Shown here: piece by piece, positions 27,086 through 35,827 of the stretch
Layout: the number at the start of each line of letters is the position of its first letter
Numbering within the stretch: the stretch's first letter is position 1
Assembly: GCA_001769125.1 (NCBI GenBank)
Contig: MEOG01000126.1
Span: 1-64,000, forward strand
Direction of reading: 5' to 3'
Source of the DNA: Bacteroidetes bacterium GWF2_35_48
GTDB lineage: Bacteria > Bacteroidota > Bacteroidia > Bacteroidales > GWF2-35-48
Length of the DNA stretch: 64,000 nt
Made by a program: the position numbers and the translations under genes
Notes under the pieces: model-generated
Databases searched by the model: none
Seen by the model: only the letters and a program-made list of their open reading frames with translations
What the model was told of the DNA's origin: nothing

Positions 27086-27835
27086 ATGAAAATTTGTATT
27101 TGTATAAGTAATGTCCCGGACACTACAACAAAAATTAAATTTGTTAACAACAATACCGCTTTCGACAATGCCGGTGTACAATGGATTATCAATCCATGGG
27201 ACGAACTCGCCCTTACCCGTGCTCTCGATTTGAAAGATGCGAATGCCGGAGCTATAGAAAAAATTACCGTTGTAAATGTAGGTCTTGCAGATGCTGACCC
27301 GACAATACGTAAAGCGCTTGCCATTGGTGCAGATAACGCAATTCGTATCAATGCAGAACCTAAAGATGCATATTTTATTGCAACACAATTGGCAGAGGTT
27401 ATTAAAAAAGAAGCTTTCGATATTATTTTATGTGGTATTGAGTCCTGTGATTACAATGGAAGCACTGTTGGCGGCATGTTGGCTGAAATGCTGGCTTATC
27501 CCTCTGTTTCATCTGCTTCTTTTCTCGACATTCAAAACGGACAGATAATTGTTAAACGCGAAATTGACGGTGGTCAGGAATTGCTTGGGACAAAGCTTCC
27601 TTTCATTGCAATTGTGCAAAAAGGTATTGCTAAAGAACCCCGTATTCCATCAATGAGAGGGATTATGACCGCTAAAACAAAACCCCTTCAGGTTGTTGAA
27701 GCCGTAGCAGGAGAACCTTTTTTAAGTTACAACAGTTTTGAACTCCCAAAATCCAAAGCTGCCTGTAAGAAAATTGATCCTGAAAATGTTAAAGAACTCG
27801 TGAATTTATTACATAATGAAGCAAAAGTAATTTAA
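27086..27835 (+). CDS. etfB: Electron transfer flavoprotein beta subunit
   Basis: A 249-residue EtfB: MKICICISNVPDTTTKI start, the INPWDELALTRALDLKD segment, and the recognition-loop region (PSVSSASFLDI...VKREIDGGQELLGTKLPFIAIVQKG). It forms a heterodimer with EtfA, binds AMP or a second FAD, and exchanges electrons with the acyl-CoA dehydrogenase encoded 23 bases upstream. Confidence 0.95.
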   Translation: MKICICISNVPDTTTKIKFVNNNTAFDNAGVQWIINPWDELALTRALDLKDANAGAIEKITVVNVGLADADPTIRKALAIGADNAIRINAEPKDAYFIATQLAEVIKKEAFDIILCGIESCDYNGSTVGGMLAEMLAYPSVSSASFLDIQNGQIIVKREIDGGQELLGTKLPFIAIVQKGIAKEPRIPSMRGIMTAKTKPLQVVEAVAGEPFLSYNSFELPKSKAACKKIDPENVKELVNLLHNEAKVI

Positions 27836-27836
27836 C

Positions 27837-27900
27837 CCTATTGTAACATCGTCCCATGGGACGATGCTACAATAGGTAAAGGGACGATGTTACATTAAGG
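27837..27900. repeat. CATG-centred palindrome with an extra right half, between etfB and etfA
   Basis: A 40-bp inverted repeat (27837-27876) is centred on CATG 27855-27858; its core CATCGTCCCATGGGACGATG is perfect and the outer arms are CCTATTGTA/TACAATAGG. A degenerate right half (GGGACGATGTTACATTAAGG, 27881-27900) follows. Lying inside an operon, it could attenuate or stabilise the mRNA upstream of etfA. Confidence 0.8.
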
Positions 27901-27928
27901 TAAAATATTAATTAAAAAAACCGAAAAA

Positions 27929-28900
27929 ATGTCAGTACTAGTATATACAGAAAATTGGGATGGAAAGTTTAAGAAACTGTCCTTTGAATTAATTTCTTAT
28001 GCAAATGAAATTGCAAAAAAACTGAATTCAACAGTAGTTGCGCTATCTATTGGAAATGTTGCTGAGGATGAATTAAAACTTCTCGGCAATTATGGCGCTA
28101 CAAAAGTTTTGTCTGTTGTTCATGATAAAATAAAAGGACTCGACAATCAGGTTTTTACTTCTATTATAGCGCAGGCTGTAGAGAAAGAAAAATCAACAGT
28201 TGTCGTATTCGCACATAATAATACAGGAAAAGCTATTGCTCCTCGTCTGTCAGTGCGCCTAAAAGCCGGATTGGTAGCCGGAGTTACTGCTGTTCCTGCT
28301 TCTTTTAAACCTTTTACAGTTGTGAAAAAAGTTTTTACATCAAAAGCTTTGTCTACAGTTGTTGTGAATACTCCGGTGCAAATTGTTACTCTTTTGCAAA
28401 ATACTTATGGAATAATTGAAACGGCTACTCCTGTTGTGGTTGAAGCATTTCATCCACAGATTCAGGATGCAGAATTCACTACAGATATAAAAGAAGTTTC
28501 AAAAGTAACGGGTAAGATTTTATTAACCGATGCAGAGATTGTTGTTTCTGGTGGTCGTGGTATGAAAGGTCCTGAAAATTGGGGCGTAATTGAAGAATTG
28601 GCTTCTTTACTGGGTGCAGCCACAGCATGTTCCAGACCTGTTTCAGATGAAGGTTGGAGACCGCATGATGAACATACTGGTCAAACCGGTAAAGTTATTG
28701 CGCCGAATCTGTACATTGCAGCAGGTATTTCAGGAGCTATTCAGCATCTTGGAGGTGTCAGCGGTTCAAAATGTATTGTTGCAATAAATAAAGATCCTGA
28801 TGCTCCGATTTTTGAAGCTGCAGATTACGGTATTGTTGGCGATGTACTGAAAGTACTTCCGGAAATGATTGCTGCTGTGAAAGAATTGAAAAATAGTTAG
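27929..28900 (+). CDS. etfA: Electron transfer flavoprotein alpha subunit
   Basis: A 323-residue EtfA with the C-terminal FAD domain clearly present: VVSGGRGMKGPENW, CSRPVSDEGWRPHDEHTGQTGKVIAPNLYIAAGISGAIQH and NKDPDAPIFEAADYGIVGD. It carries the electron-transferring FAD of the EtfAB dimer. The gap from etfB is 93 bases, enlarged by the palindromic repeat; a strong terminator follows. Confidence 0.95.
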   Translation: MSVLVYTENWDGKFKKLSFELISYANEIAKKLNSTVVALSIGNVAEDELKLLGNYGATKVLSVVHDKIKGLDNQVFTSIIAQAVEKEKSTVVVFAHNNTGKAIAPRLSVRLKAGLVAGVTAVPASFKPFTVVKKVFTSKALSTVVVNTPVQIVTLLQNTYGIIETATPVVVEAFHPQIQDAEFTTDIKEVSKVTGKILLTDAEIVVSGGRGMKGPENWGVIEELASLLGAATACSRPVSDEGWRPHDEHTGQTGKVIAPNLYIAAGISGAIQHLGGVSGSKCIVAINKDPDAPIFEAADYGIVGDVLKVLPEMIAAVKELKNS

Positions 28901-28939
28901 TAGTTTTTTTTCATTATTAAATTTGTTTTTTATTATAGC

Positions 28940-28978
28940 AAAAATCGTCATTCTGAATTTCAGGATGACGATTTTTTT
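28940..28978 (+). terminator. Terminator after etfA
   Basis: The stem AAAATCGTCATYCTG pairs with CAGGATGACGATTTT, the loop is short, and a run of T follows. It closes the acyl-CoA dehydrogenase-etfBA operon. Confidence 0.85.
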
Positions 28979-29048
28979 ATGATTTATTTGTTAATTTTTT
29001 TCTGATAAAAATCATCTAAATTGATTTAGATTTATTGGTTTAAAATAA

Positions 29049-29056
29049 TATATTTG
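29049..29056 (+). promoter_or_regulatory. Candidate -7 box for the propeller gene
   Basis: TATATTTG fits TAnnTTTG and lies 32 bases before the next start; TTTA sits 20 bases upstream in the -33 position. Confidence 0.45.
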
Positions 29057-29087
29057 CAAAAAAGAAAATAAGAAATTTTTAAAAATA

Positions 29088-30125
29088 ATGATTATGGCAA
29101 AGAAAATATATTTAGCATTAATTTCTGTAATGATGTTTTTCCAAATCAATGCAGGAAATGTAAATGATTTAACTCATGATCTGGATGGAGCAGTAAATTG
29201 TTTTATAGAATATAATGGAAAGATTTACGCCGGTGGTTCATTTGAGATAAATGGCAAGCTGGGAAAAGGAATAGCCTTGTGGGAAAACAAAAAATGGAAC
29301 TGTGTGGGCGATGGCATTACTGAAGGAAACATTCAGTGTTTTGCGGAATTTAATGGGAAACTTTATGCCGGCGGAAGTTTTAAGCTTGCCCATTCCCGAG
29401 AAATTGCTTCTGTTGCATGCTGGGACGGGAAAAAATGGAAACCTGTAGGGAAAGCTTTTAATAAAATGGTTTGGACTTTAGGTGTATTTAATAATCAATT
29501 ATTTGCTGGAGGTTATTTTACACAAAATGCTGAAAATTCTACAAAATATCTGGCAAAATGGAACGGTAAAGACTGGACAGAAGCAGGCGGTGGCATGAAT
29601 AAACATGTTTTTACACTCAAAGTTTATAACAACGAATTATATGTTGGCGGGGCATTTACCAAAGCAGGAGAAGCCGATGTAAAATATCTCGCAAAATGGA
29701 ACGGTTCCGATTTTCAAGCTTGCGAAAAAGGTGTGGACGGAATGGTAAAAAGCCTTGCTGTATTTAAAGAACAGCTCTATGTGAGCGGTTATTTTACACA
29801 TGCCGGAGATTCTGTTTCTGTTTGTATTGCTTCGTGGAATGGAGAAAAATGGTCAGCAGTGGAAGGTCTTGACATTGATAATTACATCAGTGATATGGCT
29901 GTTGCGGGAGACAGATTGTTTATTGTCGGTAATTTTGAACATCTTTCCAAATTGAAACGATCAAACGGCATTGCTGAATTTAATGGTAATAAATGGACAA
30001 ATATTCCAACGAAATCTGTAAACGGTGCTACTTCCGTTTATTGTCTGCCTAACGCTATTTATGTTTCCGGTTCTGATAGTGATCGGGAAATAATGAAACC
30101 CAAAGTTTTAAGAATAACGAATTAG
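29088..30125 (+). CDS. Secreted propeller-like repeat protein
   Basis: A 345-residue protein with a signal peptide (to about residue 22, ending INAG); an in-frame ATG at 29094 is an equally good start. It is built of about seven repeats of ~42 residues with the pattern 'N.(K/E)LYVGG.FT.AG......LA.WNG..W' (for example LYAGGSFK, LFAGGYFT, LYVGGAFT, LYVSGYFT), consistent with a beta-propeller of Kelch or galactose-oxidase-like type. There is no T9SS C-terminal domain and no catalytic motif. Bracketed by terminators, it is a single-gene transcript. Function unknown. Confidence 0.75.
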   Translation: MIMAKKIYLALISVMMFFQINAGNVNDLTHDLDGAVNCFIEYNGKIYAGGSFEINGKLGKGIALWENKKWNCVGDGITEGNIQCFAEFNGKLYAGGSFKLAHSREIASVACWDGKKWKPVGKAFNKMVWTLGVFNNQLFAGGYFTQNAENSTKYLAKWNGKDWTEAGGGMNKHVFTLKVYNNELYVGGAFTKAGEADVKYLAKWNGSDFQACEKGVDGMVKSLAVFKEQLYVSGYFTHAGDSVSVCIASWNGEKWSAVEGLDIDNYISDMAVAGDRLFIVGNFEHLSKLKRSNGIAEFNGNKWTNIPTKSVNGATSVYCLPNAIYVSGSDSDREIMKPKVLRITN

Positions 30126-30157
30126 AAAAAAGGCTGTTCGAAAGACAGCCTTTTTTC
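30126..30157 (+). terminator. Terminator after propeller gene
   Basis: AAAAAAGGCTGT / ACAGCCTTTTTT, a 12-bp stem with a 7-nt loop (TCGAAAG) and T-tract, directly after the stop codon. Confidence 0.88.
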
Positions 30158-30164
30158 TTGGCTA

Positions 30165-30234
30165 ATCAAGATGTTCCACATCTTAAGGTGTTTGTGCACA
30201 TTGTCCAATATCACAGGATGTGGAACATCTTGAT
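30165..30234. repeat. Inverted repeat with 18-bp perfect arms
   Basis: Arms ATCAAGATGTTCCACATC (30165-30182) and its exact complement (30217-30234) enclose 34 bases. A degenerate third piece (GTGGAGCATCTTA) follows. It lies between the propeller terminator and the yitT-like gene. Confidence 0.75.
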
Positions 30235-30326
30235 AGTGGAGCATCTTAATAATAATCTCTAATAAAGTTTTTTATTAGAAAATAAAGTAATTATTTTGCT
30301 TTACAATCAAACAATCATTTGTCATA

Positions 30327-31304
30327 ATGAATCTTTTTCTTCAAAAATTAATTATAAATCTTACGTTCCTTGGAAAGAAAGCGCATGAACGCGCCGGGTA
30401 TTTAACAAAAAGAGAGCGCTTACAGATTTTAAGAAATTTCAGGATTAATTTAAAACGCTCGCTGCTCGATACAATGTTTATTTCTATGGGAGTTTTAAGC
30501 GCGGGCTTTGGCTTGCGTGGTTTTTTGCTGCCCAATAAATTTGTTGATGGAGGTGCTACAGGGGTTTCTCTGCTTATATCTCAAATGACAGGTCTGGAGC
30601 TTGCTTTTTTGCTTATAACGATAAATATTCCTTTTATTTTTCTCGGATACAAAGTAATAGGGAAATTATTTTCATTAAAAACAGCTCTTGCTATAACCTC
30701 TCTGGCTATATGTGTTGCCGTTTTTCCTTATCCGGAAATTACAAATGATAAACTTCTTGTAGCAGTGTTTGGCGGTTTTTTCTTAGGTTCCGGAATTGGC
30801 TTGTCTATCAGAGGGGGTGCTGTTATTGATGGTACAGAAGTTCTTGCTATTTATCTGAGTAAAAAAATTAAATTTACAATTGGCGATATTATTTTAATTA
30901 TTAATATAGTGATTTTTTCATTCGCTGCTTATTTATTATCTGTTGAGGCTGCATTGTATTCGATTTTAACGTATATTTCAGCTTCAAAAATGGTTGATTA
31001 TATTACAGAAGGTATTGAAGAATTTTCAGGAGTAACAATTATCTCAAAACATTCTGATAAAATAAGGGAAATGATTATAAATAAAATGGGCAGGGGTGTA
31101 ACAATTTTTAAAGGAGAAAGAGGTTTTGAGAATAAGCGGCAGAATGTTGAAATTAATATTGTTTACACTGTTATTACACGACTTGAAATAAACAAGCTGC
31201 AAACAGAAATTGAAAAAATTGACGAAAATGCATTTATTGTAATCAATAGTATTAAAGATACAAAAGGGGGGATGATAAAAAAACGACCACTAAAAAAATT
31301 ATAA
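30327..31304 (+). CDS. YitT-family membrane protein
   Basis: A 325-residue integral membrane protein with the YitT/DUF161 pattern: about five to six membrane segments after a basic N-terminal 45 residues, the motif FGLRGFLLPNKFVDGGATGVSLL and later GGAVIDGTEVLAIYLSKK. A soluble C-terminal DUF2179 domain follows (about residues 240-315: SGVTIISKHSDKIREMIINKMGRGVTIFKGERGF). The family's substrate is not established. Its stop is one base from the start of the next gene, a firm sign of co-translation with the SiaB-like protein. Confidence 0.88.
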   Translation: MNLFLQKLIINLTFLGKKAHERAGYLTKRERLQILRNFRINLKRSLLDTMFISMGVLSAGFGLRGFLLPNKFVDGGATGVSLLISQMTGLELAFLLITINIPFIFLGYKVIGKLFSLKTALAITSLAICVAVFPYPEITNDKLLVAVFGGFFLGSGIGLSIRGGAVIDGTEVLAIYLSKKIKFTIGDIILIINIVIFSFAAYLLSVEAALYSILTYISASKMVDYITEGIEEFSGVTIISKHSDKIREMIINKMGRGVTIFKGERGFENKRQNVEINIVYTVITRLEINKLQTEIEKIDENAFIVINSIKDTKGGMIKKRPLKKL

Positions 31305-31305
31305 T

Positions 31306-32415
31306 ATGGATATCCGTACGAATTACCGCTTTTTCAGAGAACTTAAAAAAGATACACTCAGCTTTGTTTATCAGGGAGTGATAAATGATGAGTTTACGGA
31401 AAAGATTATGAGTATGACATCGCAGAATCTTTCAAACGAGAAAGAAGATACGGTTATCAGAAAAAGATTAGCCTTTCTTGTTGCAGAGAGTTTTCAGAAT
31501 ATAGTTAGGTATGCCGATCCCCCAAAAGAATCTGTTAATCTTACCCAGAAAAAAAGTATTTTTCTTCTGCGCGAATCTGGAAATTTTTATTTCGTAATTT
31601 CTGCAAATATCATTGACAAAAAGACTAAAGACGTTATTTCAAAAAAACTTACAGGTATCAATAATTTATCACAGGAAGAGCTTAAAGCTTTATATCTTGA
31701 TATATTAAGCAATCAGAGCTTTTCTGAAAAAGGGGGTGCAGGGCTTGGAATGATAGAAATGGCGCGTAAAACCGGACAAAAGCTGGATTTTCATTTTGAA
31801 AAAATATCTGAAGAATTTTATCTGTTTTATTTTCAGTTAAAGCTATCAAAAGGGGGGAAACAGAATGCCGCGAGTTCCTGTGTTACCTTATCGCTCTCCG
31901 ATTCAATTCTGCTGCACTCATTAATGGCTGAAAACCATTTACAGATGATATTCAAGGGCGATCTTAGCTCCGATTCAATACAGCCAGTTTTAAATATTAT
32001 TGAACGTAATATTGATACATCTGATGAGCTATACAATCTGAAAAAAATTATGCATCATTTCCTGTCTGAATTATTGCGAAATGTAGCAAAACATTCTTAC
32101 AGTAAAAATAAAAGGGCGCATGGAATTTTATCTATCGCAGAAGAAGAAGGAAAGCATATCATTTCTACAGGAAATTATATTTTAAATACACAGGTTCCGG
32201 CATTGAAATTATATCTTGATAAGCTGAATGCAACGAATAAAGATGAGTTAAATCTAACCTATTACAAGCATTTAAAAAATTGGGATCAGATAGAGACTGA
32301 TTTTTATGGTTTCGGTCTTATTGATATAGCACGTAATACCCAGGTTAAAATTAGCTACGATTTTGTTGAAGCCGATGAAGAGCTTTCTTTTTTTACGATA
32401 AGTATTATATACTGA
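31306..32415 (+). CDS. Tandem SiaB-like (DUF6272) kinase-fold protein
   Basis: A 369-residue cytoplasmic protein made of two similar halves (about 1-180 and 190-369). Each has a GHKL-ATPase-like N-box, AESFQNIVRYAD (Asn65) and SELLRNVAKHSY (Asn259). Each ends with a glycine box followed by an arginine-containing helix, GGAGLGMIEMARKTG and YGFGLIDIARNT. This resembles SiaB, the kinase that phosphorylates SiaC and is opposed by a PP2C phosphatase in Pseudomonas. Known SiaB proteins are single-domain and about half this length. No siaC-like gene is adjacent. The family call is an inference from motifs. Confidence 0.65.
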   Translation: MDIRTNYRFFRELKKDTLSFVYQGVINDEFTEKIMSMTSQNLSNEKEDTVIRKRLAFLVAESFQNIVRYADPPKESVNLTQKKSIFLLRESGNFYFVISANIIDKKTKDVISKKLTGINNLSQEELKALYLDILSNQSFSEKGGAGLGMIEMARKTGQKLDFHFEKISEEFYLFYFQLKLSKGGKQNAASSCVTLSLSDSILLHSLMAENHLQMIFKGDLSSDSIQPVLNIIERNIDTSDELYNLKKIMHHFLSELLRNVAKHSYSKNKRAHGILSIAEEEGKHIISTGNYILNTQVPALKLYLDKLNATNKDELNLTYYKHLKNWDQIETDFYGFGLIDIARNTQVKISYDFVEADEELSFFTISIIY

Positions 32416-32437
32416 GAATAAGAGTTTTTTTGCAACA

Positions 32438-33586
32438 CTATACACCAAACATCAACTCCACAATCCTCTTATAATCCTCTTCCTCTAATTTATGATGATA
32501 TCCGGTAATTTTATTTTTTGAAAGAAGCTCAAAGATTTCTGTTTTATGTGAATCATTTAATCCTAGTTCTTTAAGAGAAACAGGGCAGTTCAGTGATGCG
32601 AAAAATTTTTCAATTTCAGATATAGTTTCATTGGCATTGTTAACTCCGAATACATTTTTTCCAAGCAAAGAAATCCGATCTTTAATTTTTTCTTTTTGTA
32701 ATTTCAACCAAGCAGGATATGCTACAGATAATGTTGCGCCGTGAGGAAAATCATAGAGCATAGATAAGGTATGACCAATATCGTGAACGCCCCAGTCGCC
32801 GGATGTTGCCCGACCATAGCTTGTAGAGCCATTAAGCGCACAGGTAGCCGCCCACATGACTCTCGAACGGTAGTGATAATTTTCAGGGTTCGCTAAAAGC
32901 AAGGGCGCAATTTCTATAGCTTCTTTAATTATAGATTCTGCAAAACGATCTGAAAGGCTTGCATCACCATAAGCAAAGTAGGCTTCAAGTGTATGAGCAA
33001 TCAGGTCAACGATTCCATAAGCAGTCTGGTCTTTGGGGACTGAATAGGTGTATTGCGGATCAAGAAATGAATATTTGGGATACATGAGATTCATTCCGAA
33101 ACCGATTTTTTCTTTTGTTTCGTGGTTTTGTAAAACAGCATAGGGATTCATTTCTGTGCCTGTTGCAGCAAGTGTGAGAACCGCTATAACGGGAATGTTG
33201 GTTCGCGGCTTTATTTTTGACTTCATCACATCCCACGGATCGAGAGGTTCTTTTATGCAAACAGAGACCAGTTTTGCTGTATCTATAACACTTCCTCCGC
33301 CAACAGCCACGATAAAATCTGCCTGGCTTTCTTTTCCTTTTTCAGCAGCCTTTCTTGCATCATCAATAATGGGATTGGCTTTTATTCCACTATACTCTGC
33401 AATTGTAATTCCACAATCATTCAATTGTTTTACTACTGCATCATAAATTCCGTTTGATTTTACAGAGCCTTTGCCATATATGAGCAATGCTTTGTTCCCT
33501 AACGGACTTACTGTTTTTTGCATTCCCTGAATTACATTTTTTCCAAAGAACACACAGGTTGGGTTGTATACGATGAAATTTTCCAT
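32438..33586 (-). CDS. Iron-containing alcohol dehydrogenase (butanol dehydrogenase type)
   Basis: A 382-residue group III alcohol dehydrogenase. The ATG at 33586 (MENFIVYNPTCVFFGKN) is chosen; the in-frame extension upstream runs through a palindromic repeat and is not family-like. The NAD(P) site is VAVGGGSVIDTAK and metal ligands lie in DLIAHTLEAYFA, DIGHTLS and DFPHGATLS. It reduces aldehydes to alcohols with NAD(P)H, as BdhA or YqhD do. It is convergent with the YitT/SiaB-like pair (22 bases apart). Confidence 0.92.
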   Translation of the reverse strand: MENFIVYNPTCVFFGKNVIQGMQKTVSPLGNKALLIYGKGSVKSNGIYDAVVKQLNDCGITIAEYSGIKANPIIDDARKAAEKGKESQADFIVAVGGGSVIDTAKLVSVCIKEPLDPWDVMKSKIKPRTNIPVIAVLTLAATGTEMNPYAVLQNHETKEKIGFGMNLMYPKYSFLDPQYTYSVPKDQTAYGIVDLIAHTLEAYFAYGDASLSDRFAESIIKEAIEIAPLLLANPENYHYRSRVMWAATCALNGSTSYGRATSGDWGVHDIGHTLSMLYDFPHGATLSVAYPAWLKLQKEKIKDRISLLGKNVFGVNNANETISEIEKFFASLNCPVSLKELGLNDSHKTEIFELLSKNKITGYHHKLEEEDYKRIVELMFGV

Positions 33587-33610
33587 TTTCTTGTTTATTT
33601 GATTTAATTT

Positions 33611-33656
33611 GAATTGTGTTTGTAAATAATCGTTCCATGGAACGATTCTACAATTC
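33611..33656. repeat. CATG-centred palindrome upstream of the alcohol dehydrogenase
   Basis: The core AATCGTTCCATGGAACGATT is perfect, centred on CATG 33636-33639, with outer arms GAATTGT ... ACAATTC. It lies in the only gap between the TPR membrane-protein gene and the dehydrogenase gene, both on the minus strand. Confidence 0.8.
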
Positions 33657-33670
33657 ACAATCAATAATTC

Positions 33671-35737
33671 TTAATTCTTCTTTTCCCTTTTTGCCTTAAC
33701 CTCCATTGCTTTGCTGATATATAAATCTGCCTTTTCTTTATTGTTCAAATAACCGTAAGTAACGCCAAGGTTGTAATAAACCTGGTCATCGTTCGGGTCT
33801 AATTGCATTGCTTTTTCGAAGTTTTCAATTGATTTTTCGAATTGTTTTTTCATACCATAAGCAACGCCTAAATCGCGAAAGGCTGTTGCGCTGCTGGCTT
33901 TTATTTTTACAGCTTTTTCAAGAAAAAAGATGGATGAATCGAGATTATTTTTATATCTTCCATATAGATTTCCCAGGCCATAGTTTACCTCAAATCTATT
34001 CTGATTTATTTTATATAAATCGTTCCAGATACGGAATTTATGTTCGAAATTATCGTAGCGCGCAAGAATAATATCCATATTCGTAAAAACTCTTTCATAA
34101 TTCGGATTTTGCTTTAATATTTTTTTGTAAGCAATAACAGTGCTGTCATAATCTTTGTTGTACTCATAATGCGCATTTCCAAGAAGTAGCAGCGCATCCG
34201 TGTATGTCGGATGAATGGCAACCGATTTTCGTAAATATACAAGCGCTTTTTTCAGAAACGCATCTCTGTTTGCTTCATTACCGGGCTTTGTAGCGGTTTC
34301 AATAAGTTTTCCACCTGCCGAACAATTACTCTTTGCGCTGTTTTCAGAAACAGTTACATCATGTGTAAAAAGAGTTAAATCATCTTTCCAAACAGGATTC
34401 CTGCTTATTGTTTTAAAAGAATATAATCCGAGAATTGCAATAATCATAAATCCTAATACCCCCGCAGACACATTGCCGGGTAAGAATTTTGAAACACGTG
34501 AAACAAGATAATAGGAGAGAATAAGGCAAAAGCCCAGGGATGAAATGTAAACAAAGCGTTCATTCATGAATGTTCCGACTGGGAAGAAAATGTTTGAAAC
34601 AATAGAGATTGTACTTAAAAAAAGAATAACGCCAAATGCTACGATAGATTTTCTTTTCAGTCCTATGAGTGCATAAACTCCCAGTAACAGATATGCAACT
34701 GCTGCAATAACCGGAGAAATATCGTCCCACGACATTTTCGGAATATGATAAGGATAGTAATCAAATGTAAGCGGATGTGGGAAAATTATAAGTTTTATAT
34801 ATACGCCGAGGGTGTAGAAAATAGTTGCAAATTTTTCACTGCCTGTCATATATAAAAAAGGATTGTTCATTAGTTCTTTCGCAACTTCAACAGAAAAAGT
34901 GCCCAAAACTTTCTGGCGGATAATAAGGAAAATGATTGTTGCGAAAATAAGAGGGAATAATGATTTTAAATTTTTTCCGATTTTATAATCAGTGAAGATA
35001 TAGACAGCGATTGGTATCACAGCAAGAAACGTAATGGCATTTTCTTTAGACATGAGTCCAAGAAAAAAACAAATTGCGCTGAAAATAAGATACAGAATTT
35101 TATTACTGTCAAGATAACGCAAAGTGAATAACAATGCTGCAAGCGCTCCCATAAAAGTCATAATTTCATCACGACCCTTAATGTTAGCAATAACTTCTGT
35201 ATGTATGGGATGCGCGATAAACAAAAGAGTCGTTAAAAAGGGGAGTGAAAAATACCAGTGCTTCGTTTCATATTTAATAAGTAATCGGCATAAAACAATG
35301 TAGAGCAGTATTCCTGTCAGCGCGTATAATAAGATATTAATAAAATGGCTGAGAGCAGGGTTGTTTGGAGAAAATTGCCATTCAATAGCAAAGGTGATAA
35401 GGGAAAGTGGTCTGTATCTTCCTCCGGCAACAAGATTTTTCTTAACGCCAAAAAAACCGGTAAATCCATCGTTTTCCAATATTTCTTTTATGCCGTCAAA
35501 GCCTTTTTTTGTAAACTGGTTTTGAGTGATAACAATTGCATCGTCTAATGCGTAGTCGTGGTTAAGCGTGTTGAAATATAAAGCAAATGTAAACAATGCA
35601 ATAATTCCATAAATCATCCATTTATTTGAAGGAATTCCGGTTATATTTATTGACACCTGAGCAGGAGCAGAAGGAGCTATTTTTACTTCTTCTTTTTTTA
35701 TTTTGCTGTCGTGTATTTTTTTCTTTTGTGGTTTCAT
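33671..35737 (-). CDS. Multi-pass membrane protein with C-terminal TPRs (PMT/TMTC-like)
   Basis: A 688-residue protein. A short basic cytoplasmic N-terminus (KKK...KIKKEE) precedes about ten membrane segments (~40-450), then TPR repeats (about 500-680: YTDALLLLGNAHYEY, SATAFRDLGVAYGMKKQFEKSIENFEKAMQLDP, DQVYYNLGVTYGYL). The first loop holds DYALDDAIVI, an acidic pair like that of GT-C (protein O-mannosyltransferase/TMTC) enzymes, and IKGRDEIM resembles their later loop. Likely a surface glycan or protein glycosyltransferase; the donor is unknown. A second gene of the same architecture and exactly the same length is at 57260-59326. Confidence 0.75.
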   Translation of the reverse strand: MKPQKKKIHDSKIKKEEVKIAPSAPAQVSINITGIPSNKWMIYGIIALFTFALYFNTLNHDYALDDAIVITQNQFTKKGFDGIKEILENDGFTGFFGVKKNLVAGGRYRPLSLITFAIEWQFSPNNPALSHFINILLYALTGILLYIVLCRLLIKYETKHWYFSLPFLTTLLFIAHPIHTEVIANIKGRDEIMTFMGALAALLFTLRYLDSNKILYLIFSAICFFLGLMSKENAITFLAVIPIAVYIFTDYKIGKNLKSLFPLIFATIIFLIIRQKVLGTFSVEVAKELMNNPFLYMTGSEKFATIFYTLGVYIKLIIFPHPLTFDYYPYHIPKMSWDDISPVIAAVAYLLLGVYALIGLKRKSIVAFGVILFLSTISIVSNIFFPVGTFMNERFVYISSLGFCLILSYYLVSRVSKFLPGNVSAGVLGFMIIAILGLYSFKTISRNPVWKDDLTLFTHDVTVSENSAKSNCSAGGKLIETATKPGNEANRDAFLKKALVYLRKSVAIHPTYTDALLLLGNAHYEYNKDYDSTVIAYKKILKQNPNYERVFTNMDIILARYDNFEHKFRIWNDLYKINQNRFEVNYGLGNLYGRYKNNLDSSIFFLEKAVKIKASSATAFRDLGVAYGMKKQFEKSIENFEKAMQLDPNDDQVYYNLGVTYGYLNNKEKADLYISKAMEVKAKREKKN

Positions 35738-35775
35738 TGTGTTTTTTTTTGTGGTTCAGTTTTTTTGATGTAGGC

Positions 35776-35827
35776 AAGGATTTAACTGTGGAATCGTTCC
35801 ATGGAACGATTCCACAGTTAAATCCTT
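35776..35827. repeat. Perfect 52-bp CATG-centred palindrome spanning a stop codon
   Basis: Every base from 35776 to 35827 pairs with its mirror position around CATG (35800-35803); its centre shares AATCGTTCCATGGAACGATT with the copy at 33636. The stop codon (35818-35820) and last codons of the MscS-type gene are part of the right arm. It can act as an intergenic terminator or a protein-binding palindrome. Confidence 0.9.

Noticed and set aside
33587..33664. N-terminal extension of the iron alcohol dehydrogenase
   Set aside because: The extension is encoded by the palindromic repeat; MENFIVYNPT is the normal start of the family.
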